DNA of 64,000 bases from an uncultured Elusimicrobiales bacterium (GTDB lineage: Bacteria > Elusimicrobiota > Elusimicrobia > Elusimicrobiales > Elusimicrobiaceae). A program made the translations under genes and the position numbers. The stretch is taken from positions 554,837-618,836 of the forward strand of contig CALUXB010000001.1 of NCBI GenBank assembly GCA_944324645.1. The letters are read 5' to 3'. Under the pieces are notes generated by a model. The model had not been told where the DNA came from. It did not search any database and saw only the letters and a program-made list of their open reading frames with translations. Position 1 is the first letter of the stretch; each line of letters opens with the position of its first letter. Of the stretch, positions 16,691 to 25,346 are shown one piece after another.

Positions 16691-17920
16691 ATGAGCAAAC
16701 TAGTCAGAGGCTTTCGGGACATTTTTGAGCCCCAATCCAATTTATTTACCGAGCTGGAAAACTGCGCCCGCGGCGTGCTGCGCCGCTACGGGTTTGGCGA
16801 GCTTCGTTTGCCGACGGTGGAGCAAAAAGAATTGTTTGTTAAATCCACCGGCGAGACGACCGACATCGTGCAAAAAGAAATGTACAGCTTTGAAGACGCC
16901 GGCCACCGCCAGCTGGCTATCCGCCCTGAGGGTACCCCGGGCGTGGTGCGCGCGTATTTGGAGAATAACTTTACGCAGGCCGCTCCGGTGCAGAAGTTTT
17001 ATTATATCGGCAATATGTTCCGCGCCGAACGCCCGCAGGCGGGCCGCTACCGCGAGTTTGAGCAAATCGGGGCCGAGTCTATCGGCAATTCCGCCCCGGC
17101 CGCTGACGCGGAAATGATTTTAATGCTCAAAGACATCGTGTCCGCTTTCGGCGCGAAAAATTACCGCGTCAAAATCAACAGTCTGGGCTGCGATAAGTGC
17201 CGCCCGCTCTACCGCCAGGCCTTAATAGATTTCTTGTCTAAAGAAAAAGACACCCTGTGCCAAAACTGCCAAACCCGCTTGGAGAAAAATCCCTTGCGCG
17301 TGCTGGACTGCAAAATAGACGGCCCCCGCTTTGCCGGGCGCGTGCCAACCCTAACGCTCTGCCCGGAGTGCCAGGCCCATTTTGACGAAGTGCAGCGTTT
17401 GCTGAAAGGGAAAATAGATTTTATCGTGGACCCAATGCTGGTGCGCGGGCTGGACTATTACAGCCGCACCGTATTTGAGTTTCAGGCCGGCGATACGTCC
17501 CAAAACGCCATTGCCGCAGGCGGCCGCTATGACGGGCTGATTAAAAGTATGGGCGGCCCTGCCACCCCGGCTGTGGGCTGGGCGATGGGCGTGGAGCGCG
17601 TGATTGCTTCGCGCGGGGAGACGCCTCTTAGCGCGCAAAAAAGCGTTTTTGTGGCTTCTTTAGCTTCTGCCTGCAACGAAACGGCCTTCAACCTAATGCA
17701 GGACTTGCGCCAAGCCGGCGTGCGCACGGAAGGGGGGCTCTTTGATAAAAACGCCAAAGGCCAAATGAAGCAGGCCAACCGCTGCGGCGCGGCCTATGCG
17801 CTGATTTTGGGCGAAGACGAACTGGCCAAAAATGAAATTACGCTAAAAGATTTAACAAGCGGCGAGCAAAAACAAATCCCGCTTGCAAGCATTGTCCAAG
17901 AGGTTAAAAAACTCGTATGA
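16691..17920 (+). CDS. hisS: Histidine-tRNA ligase
   Basis: Class II synthetase charging tRNA-His. The 409-residue product has motif 1 around the N-terminal helix, motif 2 (FYYIGNMFRAERPQAGRYREF), the histidine-binding block LVRGLDYYSRTVFEF and motif 3 (AVGWAMGVERV). The C-terminal 90 residues are the anticodon-binding domain. A Cys-rich insert (CDKC, CQNC, CPEC) resembles zinc-binding knuckles seen in some HisRS. The stop overlaps the aspS start (ATGA at 17917-17920), indicating translational coupling. Confidence 0.95.
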   Translation: MSKLVRGFRDIFEPQSNLFTELENCARGVLRRYGFGELRLPTVEQKELFVKSTGETTDIVQKEMYSFEDAGHRQLAIRPEGTPGVVRAYLENNFTQAAPVQKFYYIGNMFRAERPQAGRYREFEQIGAESIGNSAPAADAEMILMLKDIVSAFGAKNYRVKINSLGCDKCRPLYRQALIDFLSKEKDTLCQNCQTRLEKNPLRVLDCKIDGPRFAGRVPTLTLCPECQAHFDEVQRLLKGKIDFIVDPMLVRGLDYYSRTVFEFQAGDTSQNAIAAGGRYDGLIKSMGGPATPAVGWAMGVERVIASRGETPLSAQKSVFVASLASACNETAFNLMQDLRQAGVRTEGGLFDKNAKGQMKQANRCGAAYALILGEDELAKNEITLKDLTSGEQKQIPLASIVQEVKKLV

Positions 17921-19665
17921 AAAGAACGAACTATTGCGGCGCGCTTAACGCTTCGCACATCGGCACCAAACAAACTCTTTGCGGCTGGGTCAACAGCTAC
18001 CGCAACCACGGCGGCGTATTGTTTATAGACTTGCGCGACCGCAGCGGCCTGGTGCAAATTGTGGTAGGGCCGGAAAGCCCGTTTTTTGAGCTGGCTTCTT
18101 CTTTAAGAAATGAATATGTGGTGGAAGTGAGCGGTGAGGTCAAGCCGCGCATTGAAGGGGCGGTAAATAAAAATATTCCGACGGGTGAAATAGAAGTTTC
18201 CGTAGAAAATTTAAAACTGTTAAACACCTCTGTTCCGCTGCCGTTTGATGTGGAAAAATCGCGCGAAACTTCCGAAGAAACGCGTATGAAATACCGCTAC
18301 TTGGACTTGCGCAACCCCGTTATGGTGCGCAATTTGACAATGCGCCACAAAATCGCGCAGGCCGCGCGGCGGTATTTGGACGGACAGGGCTTTTTAGAGG
18401 TGGAAACCCCGGTGCTTACGCGCTCTACGCCGGAAGGCGCGCGTGACTATTTGGTGCCTTCGCGCGTGCATCACGGGCAATTTTACGCCTTGCCGCAAAG
18501 CCCGCAGATGTTTAAACAAACGCTGATGGCCAGCGGCATTGACCGTTATTTCCAGTTGGCCCGCTGCTTCCGCGATGAGGACTTGCGTGCCGACCGCCAG
18601 CCCGAACACACCCAAATTGATATGGAAATGTCTTTTGTGACCATTGAAGATATTCACGAAGTGGTGGAAGGGCTGATGAAAGAAATTTTCAAAACGGCGG
18701 GCAAAGAGCTGCAAACGCCTTTCCCGAAGCTGCCGTATAACGACGCGATGGACCGCTACGGTTCCGACAAGCCGGACTTGCGCTATGACTTGCAAATCAA
18801 AAATGTCAGCTCCTTGTTTGCCAAAACCGGCTTTAAAGTTTTTGCCGACGTGCTGGCCGCCAAAGGCGCCATTTACGCCGTGCTCGGCGAAAAGGGCGCG
18901 GCCCTTTCGCGCGGGCAGATTGACAAATTGACCGATTTGGTCAAGAAAAACGGCGCCAAAGGCTTGGTGTGGCTTAAAGTTAAAGACGGCAAGCTGGAAA
19001 GCCCGACCGCCAAGTTCTTTACCGAAGAAGAAATGAAATCCCTGCAAACGGCCGTAGAGGCGCAGGAAGGGGATATTATTTTGGTGGGCAGCGACGCAAA
19101 TGTGCCCACTTGCCAAAGCTTTATGGGGGCGCTGCGCAAAGAGCTGGTCAAAAATCTGACCCCCAAATGCGAATGGGCCTTTGCGTGGATTACCGATTTT
19201 CCGCTCTTGGAATATATCCCGGAAGAGGACCGCTGGGACGCGGCGCATAACCCGTTCACGGCCCCGCACGAGGACGATTTGGATAAACTGGAGTCCGACC
19301 CCGGCTCCGTGCGCTCTTACCAGTTTGACTTGGTGCTTAACGGCAACGAGCTGGCCTCCGGCTCTGTGCGCAACTGCCGCCGCGACGTGCAGGAGCGCAT
19401 TTTGGCCCTGATGAAACACAGCAAAGAGCAAGCGGCGTTGCGCTTTGGTATGCTGCTCAACGCATTGCAGTACGGCGCGCCTCCACACGGGGGTATTGGG
19501 ATTGGGTTGGACCGCGTCACCGCGCTTCTGTGCGGGGAAGATTCTATACGCGAAGTCATCGCTTTCCCCAAGACCACGCAGGCCGTCTGTCTGTTGACTG
19601 ATTCTCCCAACGTGGTGGACCCACAGCAGCTCAAAGACCTGGGTATAGAAATCAGCGAAGAATAA
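17917..19665 (+). CDS. aspS: Aspartate-tRNA ligase
   Basis: Class II synthetase of the bacterial type (582 residues) with an N-terminal OB fold (CGWVNSYRNHGGVLFIDLRD). The catalytic blocks are YRYLDLRNP and FQLARCFRDEDLRADRQPEH. The bacterial GAD insertion domain lies around residues 285-420. Motif 3 is GIGIGLDRVTALLCG. An asnS gene is also present nearby, so this AspRS need not be the non-discriminating type, though sequence alone does not settle that. It overlaps hisS by 4 bases and is followed by a strong terminator. Confidence 0.95.
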   Translation: MKRTNYCGALNASHIGTKQTLCGWVNSYRNHGGVLFIDLRDRSGLVQIVVGPESPFFELASSLRNEYVVEVSGEVKPRIEGAVNKNIPTGEIEVSVENLKLLNTSVPLPFDVEKSRETSEETRMKYRYLDLRNPVMVRNLTMRHKIAQAARRYLDGQGFLEVETPVLTRSTPEGARDYLVPSRVHHGQFYALPQSPQMFKQTLMASGIDRYFQLARCFRDEDLRADRQPEHTQIDMEMSFVTIEDIHEVVEGLMKEIFKTAGKELQTPFPKLPYNDAMDRYGSDKPDLRYDLQIKNVSSLFAKTGFKVFADVLAAKGAIYAVLGEKGAALSRGQIDKLTDLVKKNGAKGLVWLKVKDGKLESPTAKFFTEEEMKSLQTAVEAQEGDIILVGSDANVPTCQSFMGALRKELVKNLTPKCEWAFAWITDFPLLEYIPEEDRWDAAHNPFTAPHEDDLDKLESDPGSVRSYQFDLVLNGNELASGSVRNCRRDVQERILALMKHSKEQAALRFGMLLNALQYGAPPHGGIGIGLDRVTALLCGEDSIREVIAFPKTTQAVCLLTDSPNVVDPQQLKDLGIEISEE

Positions 19666-19699
19666 ATACCCGAAGAGAACTGTGCTTTCTCTGCATATA

Positions 19700-19727
19700 A
19701 AGCCCCGGCGCAGGCCGGGGCTTTTTG
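19700..19727 (+). terminator. Intrinsic terminator of hisS-aspS
   Basis: AAGCCCCGGC/GCCGGGGCTT stem with a 4-base loop, then T5. Confidence 0.88.
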
Positions 19728-19893
19728 GCTAGAAATACCCATAAATCTTTCCTTTTTATATAAAGGGTTTCCTATTATTTTGTTCGGTAGCGTTGTGGTC
19801 CGGGCTGGCAGCATTACGCAGGATATAGAGACAACCGCAGGGCCTAGAGCAGGCTGGGTCCTTTCTTGTTTTATATAATAGGCCTAAAAACCC

Positions 19894-19922
19894 TTGCACA
19901 ATAAACAGCGATTAGCCATAAT
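19894..19922 (+). promoter_or_regulatory. Promoter of the helical-repeat lipoprotein gene
   Basis: TTGCAC (19894-19899), 17-base spacer, CATAAT (19917-19922). A GGGAGA ribosome site follows before ATG 19950. Confidence 0.6.
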
Positions 19923-19949
19923 ATAAAAAATATACCCCGGGAGATTTTT

Positions 19950-21002
19950 ATGCGTTCACTGATAGCCTTTCTAGTCTGTTGTGGCAATATCGTGATGTGT
20001 GCGGCGTGCAGCCGTCCGCCCGATAACACGCCGTCTAAATTTCAACGGCAGGCCAATATTGAAAAATATGTTCAAAAAGCCCGTCAAATCAACCGCTTGG
20101 GCGAAGAGCGCCAAAAACCGCTTCAAATTACGGACCCGGTCAATCCTTCCCGTTTGACTAATCAAGCGCAGGAAACGGATACTTCCTTTTTAACCCGTAT
20201 GTTTGAGCGCAGCCGTCATTCTTTGGAAACGCAGCTGTTGGAAACATACAGCCAGCAGTCCTCAAAGCGTCTGTCTGCTCTTTTTGAGCAATACCGCCAG
20301 CAAGCACTCGCCGCGGTGCGGGAGGCTGCTTCTCCCGACGATTTAGCCCAAAAATTGCGCAACTTGCGCGAAGAACAAAATAAACAATGGGATGAATTTA
20401 TTGCCGCCCAAAGCGGTAAGGTGCGCATTCAGCCTGACCAAGCTCTGTTGGAAGCGGCACGCAAGCGTCTTGACCGCCGCTGCAAAGAGTATTTGGACCG
20501 TTTGGATTTTTATTATGGCCCTGCCGTAGCAGAACAGAGCCGTCCGGTGTTAGAGAAAGCTATGCAGGATTATGTCTATGCTATGGCCAGTGCCGCTAAT
20601 GCGGAAGAGCTGGATAAAAGTTTGGCCCAAATACAAGAGCAAACCTCTGCCCAAATTAAACAAATTGCGGCTCAAGCCGGCGATCCTTTGGGCATTACCC
20701 CGGAAGAGATGATTACGTCTTTACGGGCGGATATGATTCATACGCACCGGCAGCTGGAAGAACAGGTGGAAATGCTGTATGGCAAAGATGCTGTTCTGCA
20801 GGCTAGGACGGTTTTTAACCATTGTCTGGAAGAAACGGGCAAAGCGTTGCGGGAAAACGCCCGCCTGAGCCAAAAAAAACGTGCCTTGGCCCATTTAAAT
20901 GAACATTATCGTCAGAGTTTGCTGGCTTTGCAGCAACAATGGAATAAAGCTTGGGAGGAGAAAAAATCTCAGCCTCCCTCATATTTGCTTACCCACCGTT
21001 AA
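19950..21002 (+). CDS. Putative lipoprotein with helical repeats
   Basis: Family not recognised. The 350-residue product has a hydrophobic N-terminus ending MCAAC-S, a plausible lipobox. The rest is highly charged, Gln/Glu/Arg-rich helix. At least three segments of about 50-90 residues begin with Y-[GS]-x5-[AR] and end in an amphipathic L-x2-[IL] heptad-like stretch (YSQQSSKRL, YGPAVAEQS, YGKDAVLQA). A short block NIEKYVQKARQIN (about residue 36) matches NIEKYLARARGEK in the next gene, so the two are paralogues. Coiled-coil envelope protein is likely; function unknown. A hairpin terminator separates it from the next gene. Confidence 0.75.
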   Translation: MRSLIAFLVCCGNIVMCAACSRPPDNTPSKFQRQANIEKYVQKARQINRLGEERQKPLQITDPVNPSRLTNQAQETDTSFLTRMFERSRHSLETQLLETYSQQSSKRLSALFEQYRQQALAAVREAASPDDLAQKLRNLREEQNKQWDEFIAAQSGKVRIQPDQALLEAARKRLDRRCKEYLDRLDFYYGPAVAEQSRPVLEKAMQDYVYAMASAANAEELDKSLAQIQEQTSAQIKQIAAQAGDPLGITPEEMITSLRADMIHTHRQLEEQVEMLYGKDAVLQARTVFNHCLEETGKALRENARLSQKKRALAHLNEHYRQSLLALQQQWNKAWEEKKSQPPSYLLTHR

Positions 21003-21007
21003 ATATT

Positions 21008-21033
21008 GCGCCGTCTGTTAGGACGGCGCTTTT
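21008..21033 (+). terminator. Intrinsic terminator between the helical-repeat genes
   Basis: GCGCCGTC/GACGGCGC stem with a 6-base loop and TTTT. The next promoter begins on its last T. Confidence 0.75.
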
Positions 21034-21041
21034 GCTACAAT
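21033..21041 (+). promoter_or_regulatory. Extended -10, leaderless spacing
   Basis: TGCTACAAT with hexamer 21036-21041, six bases (ATAGCT), then ATG 21048. It abuts the upstream terminator with no room for a Shine-Dalgarno. Confidence 0.6.
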
Positions 21042-21047
21042 ATAGCT

Positions 21048-22961
21048 ATGCATACAAAAAGCCGTCTTTTCTATTTATTGCTTTTAGCAGTTTTGCTTCT
21101 ATTATTGGCAATTGCCTATTTACTCCGTCCTCATCCAGTCAGTATGATGCAGGAGGGAGCCCCTGCCCCTTCTTTGTCCCCGGTGCAGGCTCCGGTTAAC
21201 CAACCGGTTTTAACAACTGAAGAGTTGACCCGGATGTTGGATTATCCTAAAACGGGTGTTCCTTCTGCACAAGATATTTTGCAACGGGCCAAAACAGCCC
21301 CGGCGAATGCCTCCTCCGGATTGCCTGTTGCTGCAAACGCGTCGCGTGTGCAAACAGCCCCTGCCCAGGTGGGGTATGCCCTTGCGCCCCAGGCTGTTAC
21401 GGCGCATTTACCGCACCCAGTGCAGACCAATAGCAACCAGAAAAAAACGGTGTTTCCCGCCCCTAAAGTCATTCTGCCTACGCAAAAGACTAATCCCAGC
21501 CGCACAAACCGCATTTCTTCTTCTCCCGTCGGGTTTTATAGACAGCGCGGGGAAAGTGCCCTTTCTTCTGTTTTTTCCGGCAATGACGAGGCGGCGCAAA
21601 GACGGGAAAAAATCTATTCTTCTTTACCCCAACTGACCCAAAAAGAACAGAAAGCGATGGACCGGCGTTTGCAGAATTTTTCGGCCGGGTTGGAGCGTGC
21701 TATTGCCAATGCAGTATTGCCTAAAAGCAAACGGGAGCAAAATATTGAAAAATATTTGGCCCGGGCCCGTGGGGAAAAAGCGGTAATGGACAATGCTTCC
21801 CACCAGGCGCAATCCGGCCAGCTGGGCGACGCTACGCAGGAAGTGATGGAGCGGCTGGCCTCGCAATCCAAAGGCATTGTAGATGATATTCGTTCAAGTT
21901 ATGGCGATTCCGCCGCTTCAGAAGCGCAGAGTATTATGAACGACTTCCAAAAAGAAATGGGAGATACTTTAAATGCCCCTGGGGACCCGCAGGAAAAACA
22001 AATCCGCGCCAATGCCGTCAATAATAAATATAATCAGAAATTGCAGCAACTCAACCAAAATGAAGCGCTCAAAAAGCTGGAAATACAGCTGCGTGCGGAA
22101 GATGAGGAATATTTGCAAAAGCTTTCCGAAGTGTATGGTGCGGATGTTTCCGCGGCGGCCCGTTCTGCATTAAACGAAAATATAATACAAAAAATGGCGG
22201 TATATGCTACTCCGCAGGCCACAGAAGAAGCCAATCGGAAATTGTTGGAACTGGATGCGAAAAAGAAAAAAGATATTGAGAAAATTATTCGGACAACGAT
22301 GACAGAGGAGTCTGCCGCGGGTGCCGGCGGGAAGCTGGTGGGCATACAAAACGAATTGACCGAAGGGGATATCACAGATAAAGTGCAGGAGCTCTTAGAT
22401 GGCAAACGCGCGGTGGAGCCGTATCGGGAAGGCCCTAAAGACCGCAAGCCGTATCAGGATGAATGGAAGAGAGAGGCCAGCCAGCATATAGAAGCGCTGA
22501 AAAGTTATGCGCCGCAATATGCCGCAGAAGCACAGAGCCTGTTTGATAGTTTAAGTGCGTATCGTAATAAAATTCGTGATGAGGCTATCCAAAACGGGAC
22601 AGACAGCTATCTTATGCTGCGTGACGATATGCAAAAAACTAAAGAGATCCAGGAAAAGTTGCAAGAGCTGGAGGCGCGCGGAAGAGAAGACGCCATACGA
22701 AACCAAGAAGAGGATTTTAATAGCCAAAATGATCGACGAATTCAAGAAATTACGAAGAAATTTCCCGTAGACGACAACACTAAGAAACAATGGGCCGATA
22801 AAGCCCGCCCAGTTATGGAAAAGTATAACCAGCAACGGGCCGCCCTGAATAATCAAGTCAAAACCCAGCAGGAATATGAACAAAAAATGAAGGAAATTGA
22901 AGAAATGGAAAGAAAAGAGCTAGAGAAAATTGAAATTTCGCTGCCTGCTTCGGCCCAATAA
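21048..22961 (+). CDS. Membrane-anchored coiled-coil repeat protein
   Basis: Family not recognised. The 637-residue product has an uncleaved N-terminal anchor (about residues 6-27, Leu-rich), a Pro/Ala/Thr-rich low-complexity stretch to about residue 180, then 400 residues of charged helix. The helical part carries NIEKYLARARGEK (near 232) shared with the upstream gene. Repeated Y-[GA]-x5-A segments follow (YGDSAASEA, YGADVSAAA, YAPQYAAEA), each followed by an L-rich coiled coil. The longer frame from TTG 21006 would run through a terminator and promoter, so ATG 21048 is used. Likely periplasmic or surface scaffold; this is inference. Confidence 0.8.
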   Translation: MHTKSRLFYLLLLAVLLLLLAIAYLLRPHPVSMMQEGAPAPSLSPVQAPVNQPVLTTEELTRMLDYPKTGVPSAQDILQRAKTAPANASSGLPVAANASRVQTAPAQVGYALAPQAVTAHLPHPVQTNSNQKKTVFPAPKVILPTQKTNPSRTNRISSSPVGFYRQRGESALSSVFSGNDEAAQRREKIYSSLPQLTQKEQKAMDRRLQNFSAGLERAIANAVLPKSKREQNIEKYLARARGEKAVMDNASHQAQSGQLGDATQEVMERLASQSKGIVDDIRSSYGDSAASEAQSIMNDFQKEMGDTLNAPGDPQEKQIRANAVNNKYNQKLQQLNQNEALKKLEIQLRAEDEEYLQKLSEVYGADVSAAARSALNENIIQKMAVYATPQATEEANRKLLELDAKKKKDIEKIIRTTMTEESAAGAGGKLVGIQNELTEGDITDKVQELLDGKRAVEPYREGPKDRKPYQDEWKREASQHIEALKSYAPQYAAEAQSLFDSLSAYRNKIRDEAIQNGTDSYLMLRDDMQKTKEIQEKLQELEARGREDAIRNQEEDFNSQNDRRIQEITKKFPVDDNTKKQWADKARPVMEKYNQQRAALNNQVKTQQEYEQKMKEIEEMERKELEKIEISLPASAQ

Positions 22962-22978
22962 CAAACCGCTCATTTATA

Positions 22979-23006
22979 AACCCAGCTTATACGGCTGGGT
23001 TTTTTG
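22979..23006 (+). terminator. Intrinsic terminator after the coiled-coil gene
   Basis: AACCCAGC/GCTGGGTT stem, 7-base loop, then T6. The following 220 bases to the SpoIID gene show nothing recognisable. Confidence 0.82.
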
Positions 23007-23225
23007 TTGGGGTTGGCTTTCCAACCAAGCATATTGCGGAGGAAAGATTGTTTCTCTGTGGGGCTCCTTTCCAAACATATAGGGCTTTTCCCTTATATGG
23101 AGTATATTGGGGGCTGTTTCCAAAAGAAAAAGTCAATTCCACCGGACCCTATGCCGCATTGCCAGCAATGTGCAGGGAAACAGGAGCGGTTGGAAGGGGA
23201 AGAGGGCACCATAAAGAGAAAGGGT

Positions 23226-25325
23226 TTATTTCTCTCGCGTATCTTTGAGTTCCGTTCCCGGGAAATAGTGCATTAAGATTTCCGGATATTCCTGCCCGTC
23301 TTCCGCCCGTCCGGCAGAGCCGGTTTGGCAAAAGCCCACGCCGTGCCCCCAGCCGCCGCCGTAAAAAAGGAAGTTTTTGAGTTTTCTATCCTCATAATTG
23401 GGCACTACGATAAAATAACTGCTGCGCAGCATACCGGGGGCTAAATTGTTGCGTATGACGTTTTCTTTGCTCAGCACCACGCTGCCTTTAGTCCCTTTGA
23501 CCAGCACGCGGCTTACATAGCCGGAGCGCCCGCGCTGTTGGGGAATAATAGCCGTAATTGGCCCAATGTCCTTTTTCTGGCGTTTGATGATTTGGCGCAG
23601 GTTTTCTTCTTCCACCACGCGGGCCCAGCGGTAGGCCGCGCGGCTGACGTGCTTGTCATAGCGGCTGTACGCCTCTTGCGGGTGCTGCAAAAGCGCTTTA
23701 AACTGGTAGGGCTGCAGTGCGTCTATGTCAAAATCTTTATAGTCGCTGGTGGGCACCAGATACGGCGTTTGAAACCAGCCGGCGCTTTTGGCGCTTTGCG
23801 TAAAACCGCCGGCATTGGCTGAAAATACCCCTTCTATGGGCTTGCCTTTATAGAGCAATACCTGGCCCATAGTGGACTCTACGGCGGCGTTGCCGGGCTC
23901 ACTTTCGGCATTCACGCCGCCATATACTTGGCAGTTTTGGGTGTCGCATAAATCATAGCCGTAGGCTTTGTGTTTGCCCAAGTGTTTTAGCGCATAGGTG
24001 CGCGCCAACACCGCCTGTGCGCGCAGGGCGTTCATCGGAAAGCCGGACGGCATTTCAGAGGACATAACCCCCATCAGGTATTCTTCAATATTGACTAAAT
24101 TTACCGGAAGCAGGGTATTTCTTTTTTTGTCGTGTATAATCTCCAGCTGCCCACGGTATTCTTTATCATCTACGCTGGCCCAGGTCATTCCCGCCCCACT
24201 CATTACTTTTTCAATCAGAATCGTGGGTCCTTCCTGCGAAGAGGCAGATTTAGGTGTTATGACGACGGCCCCGCTGAACACGTAGCGCTTCCCGGTGGGA
24301 GAAACCAAAGCCGCTTTCCCTTTTTTTAGCTCCGCTTTCCAGGTTTCTTTGGCCTGGCCCATTACCAGCGTTTTTCCGGTGGTTTTGTCGGTAATGCGGA
24401 ACGGGTGGGAGGGGGTAAAAATGACGCTTTTGCGGGGGGAAGGCCGTCCGCCTGCCGTAGTGCCTAAAGCTACGCGCAGCTGCTGGAGTTTGCCTTCTAA
24501 CGATACCACCGGTTTTACGATAGTGTGGGTGGTGCGCTCTTTGTCGCGGCTGAGTTCTTTGTCGGTTTTCGTCAATTTAGGGCGCAGCCGCTGCAAGGCG
24601 GAGTTGGCTTGCGGGTCGCCGGGGCTGGCGGAACGCAGCATACGGTATTGGCGGTAGGCGTCGTCGTATTGTTTGTTTTGTTCCAGGGCGTTGGCATAGT
24701 GGCGGCGGGCTTCGGTAAATTGGTGGTCGTAGTCAACAGCGGCACCAAAAGCGTCGGCCGCTTTTTTCCAGTCTTTTTCTTTTTCATAGACTTGGCCTAA
24801 TAAGTAATTGGAAAGCGAGGTATGATTTTTCCCTTTGGCGGCGCGCAATAGATTGCGTTTAGCCAGTTTGGTTTCACCCATACCTTCCTGCGCGCGGGCC
24901 AGTTGAATTAAAATAAACTCGGAGCGTTCCCCTCCGCCGGAGAGCAAAGAGAAAAATTTTTCCGCATTTTCATACTGTCCGTCCGCCAAATACGCTTCTG
25001 CGGTAAATTCCAGCACGTCCTCATCTTGTGGATAGAGAATATAGGCGGAAGTCATAATATCTACCGCTTGTTTGGGTGTGCCTTGCTCCAGTGCGATAAA
25101 GGCGGCGTTTAAAAAAGCGTCACGTTCTTGGGTATCTTTGGAAATTTCAATATACTTCGTTAAGGCGTCTGCCGGATTGCCGTCAAAATATGCTTCCGCC
25201 GCTTGGCGCAGGAGCGATTGCGTTTGGGTAAAAGTTTCCTTTTCCGGCGCAGCTTCTTGCGTCTGTGCCCATAGCGGCGCGGCCCAGCAGAAAAAAGAGA
25301 GAATGATAGAAAGCAAAATCTTCAT
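23226..25325 (-). CDS. TPR and SpoIID/LytB domain secreted protein
   Basis: A 699-residue exported protein with signal peptide MKILLSIILSFFCWAAPLWAQ. Residues about 30-270 are TPR-like helical repeats. The C-terminal half is a SpoIID/LytB domain: VNIEEYLMGVMSSEMP carries the catalytic Glu region, the middle is AQAVLARTYAL and SANAGGFTQSA, and near the end comes GGGWGHGVGFCQTGS. SpoIID domains are lytic transglycosylases acting on denuded glycan strands. This bacterium need not sporulate; the domain is widespread in wall remodelling. The frame extends upstream to 25460, but ATG 25325 is followed by a clear signal peptide. It is divergent from lipA with only 21 bases between start codons. Confidence 0.87.
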   Translation of the reverse strand: MKILLSIILSFFCWAAPLWAQTQEAAPEKETFTQTQSLLRQAAEAYFDGNPADALTKYIEISKDTQERDAFLNAAFIALEQGTPKQAVDIMTSAYILYPQDEDVLEFTAEAYLADGQYENAEKFFSLLSGGGERSEFILIQLARAQEGMGETKLAKRNLLRAAKGKNHTSLSNYLLGQVYEKEKDWKKAADAFGAAVDYDHQFTEARRHYANALEQNKQYDDAYRQYRMLRSASPGDPQANSALQRLRPKLTKTDKELSRDKERTTHTIVKPVVSLEGKLQQLRVALGTTAGGRPSPRKSVIFTPSHPFRITDKTTGKTLVMGQAKETWKAELKKGKAALVSPTGKRYVFSGAVVITPKSASSQEGPTILIEKVMSGAGMTWASVDDKEYRGQLEIIHDKKRNTLLPVNLVNIEEYLMGVMSSEMPSGFPMNALRAQAVLARTYALKHLGKHKAYGYDLCDTQNCQVYGGVNAESEPGNAAVESTMGQVLLYKGKPIEGVFSANAGGFTQSAKSAGWFQTPYLVPTSDYKDFDIDALQPYQFKALLQHPQEAYSRYDKHVSRAAYRWARVVEEENLRQIIKRQKKDIGPITAIIPQQRGRSGYVSRVLVKGTKGSVVLSKENVIRNNLAPGMLRSSYFIVVPNYEDRKLKNFLFYGGGWGHGVGFCQTGSAGRAEDGQEYPEILMHYFPGTELKDTREK

Positions 25326-25331
25326 ATTTAC

Positions 25332-25341
25332 TATAATTATA
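25332..25341. promoter_or_regulatory. Shared palindromic -10 of two divergent genes
   Basis: TATAATTATA reads as TATAAT on both strands: plus hexamer 25332-25337 toward lipA (9 bases to its ATG), minus hexamer 25341-25336 toward the SpoIID gene (10 bases to its ATG). The intergenic gap is 21 bases with no Shine-Dalgarno on either side. Confidence 0.6.
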
Positions 25342-25346
25342 TCAAT

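Noticed and set aside
18394..19488. Long open frame (364 codons) antisense to aspS
   Set aside because: Low-complexity His/Arg/Val/Phe composition, no start signal, and fully covered by aspS, whose motifs are unambiguous.
19727..19890. Small RNA (SRP-like) before the helical-repeat lipoprotein
   Set aside because: The GGTCCGG fragment resembles the SRP core, but the GGAAGGAAGCAGCC loop is absent and no long hairpin forms.
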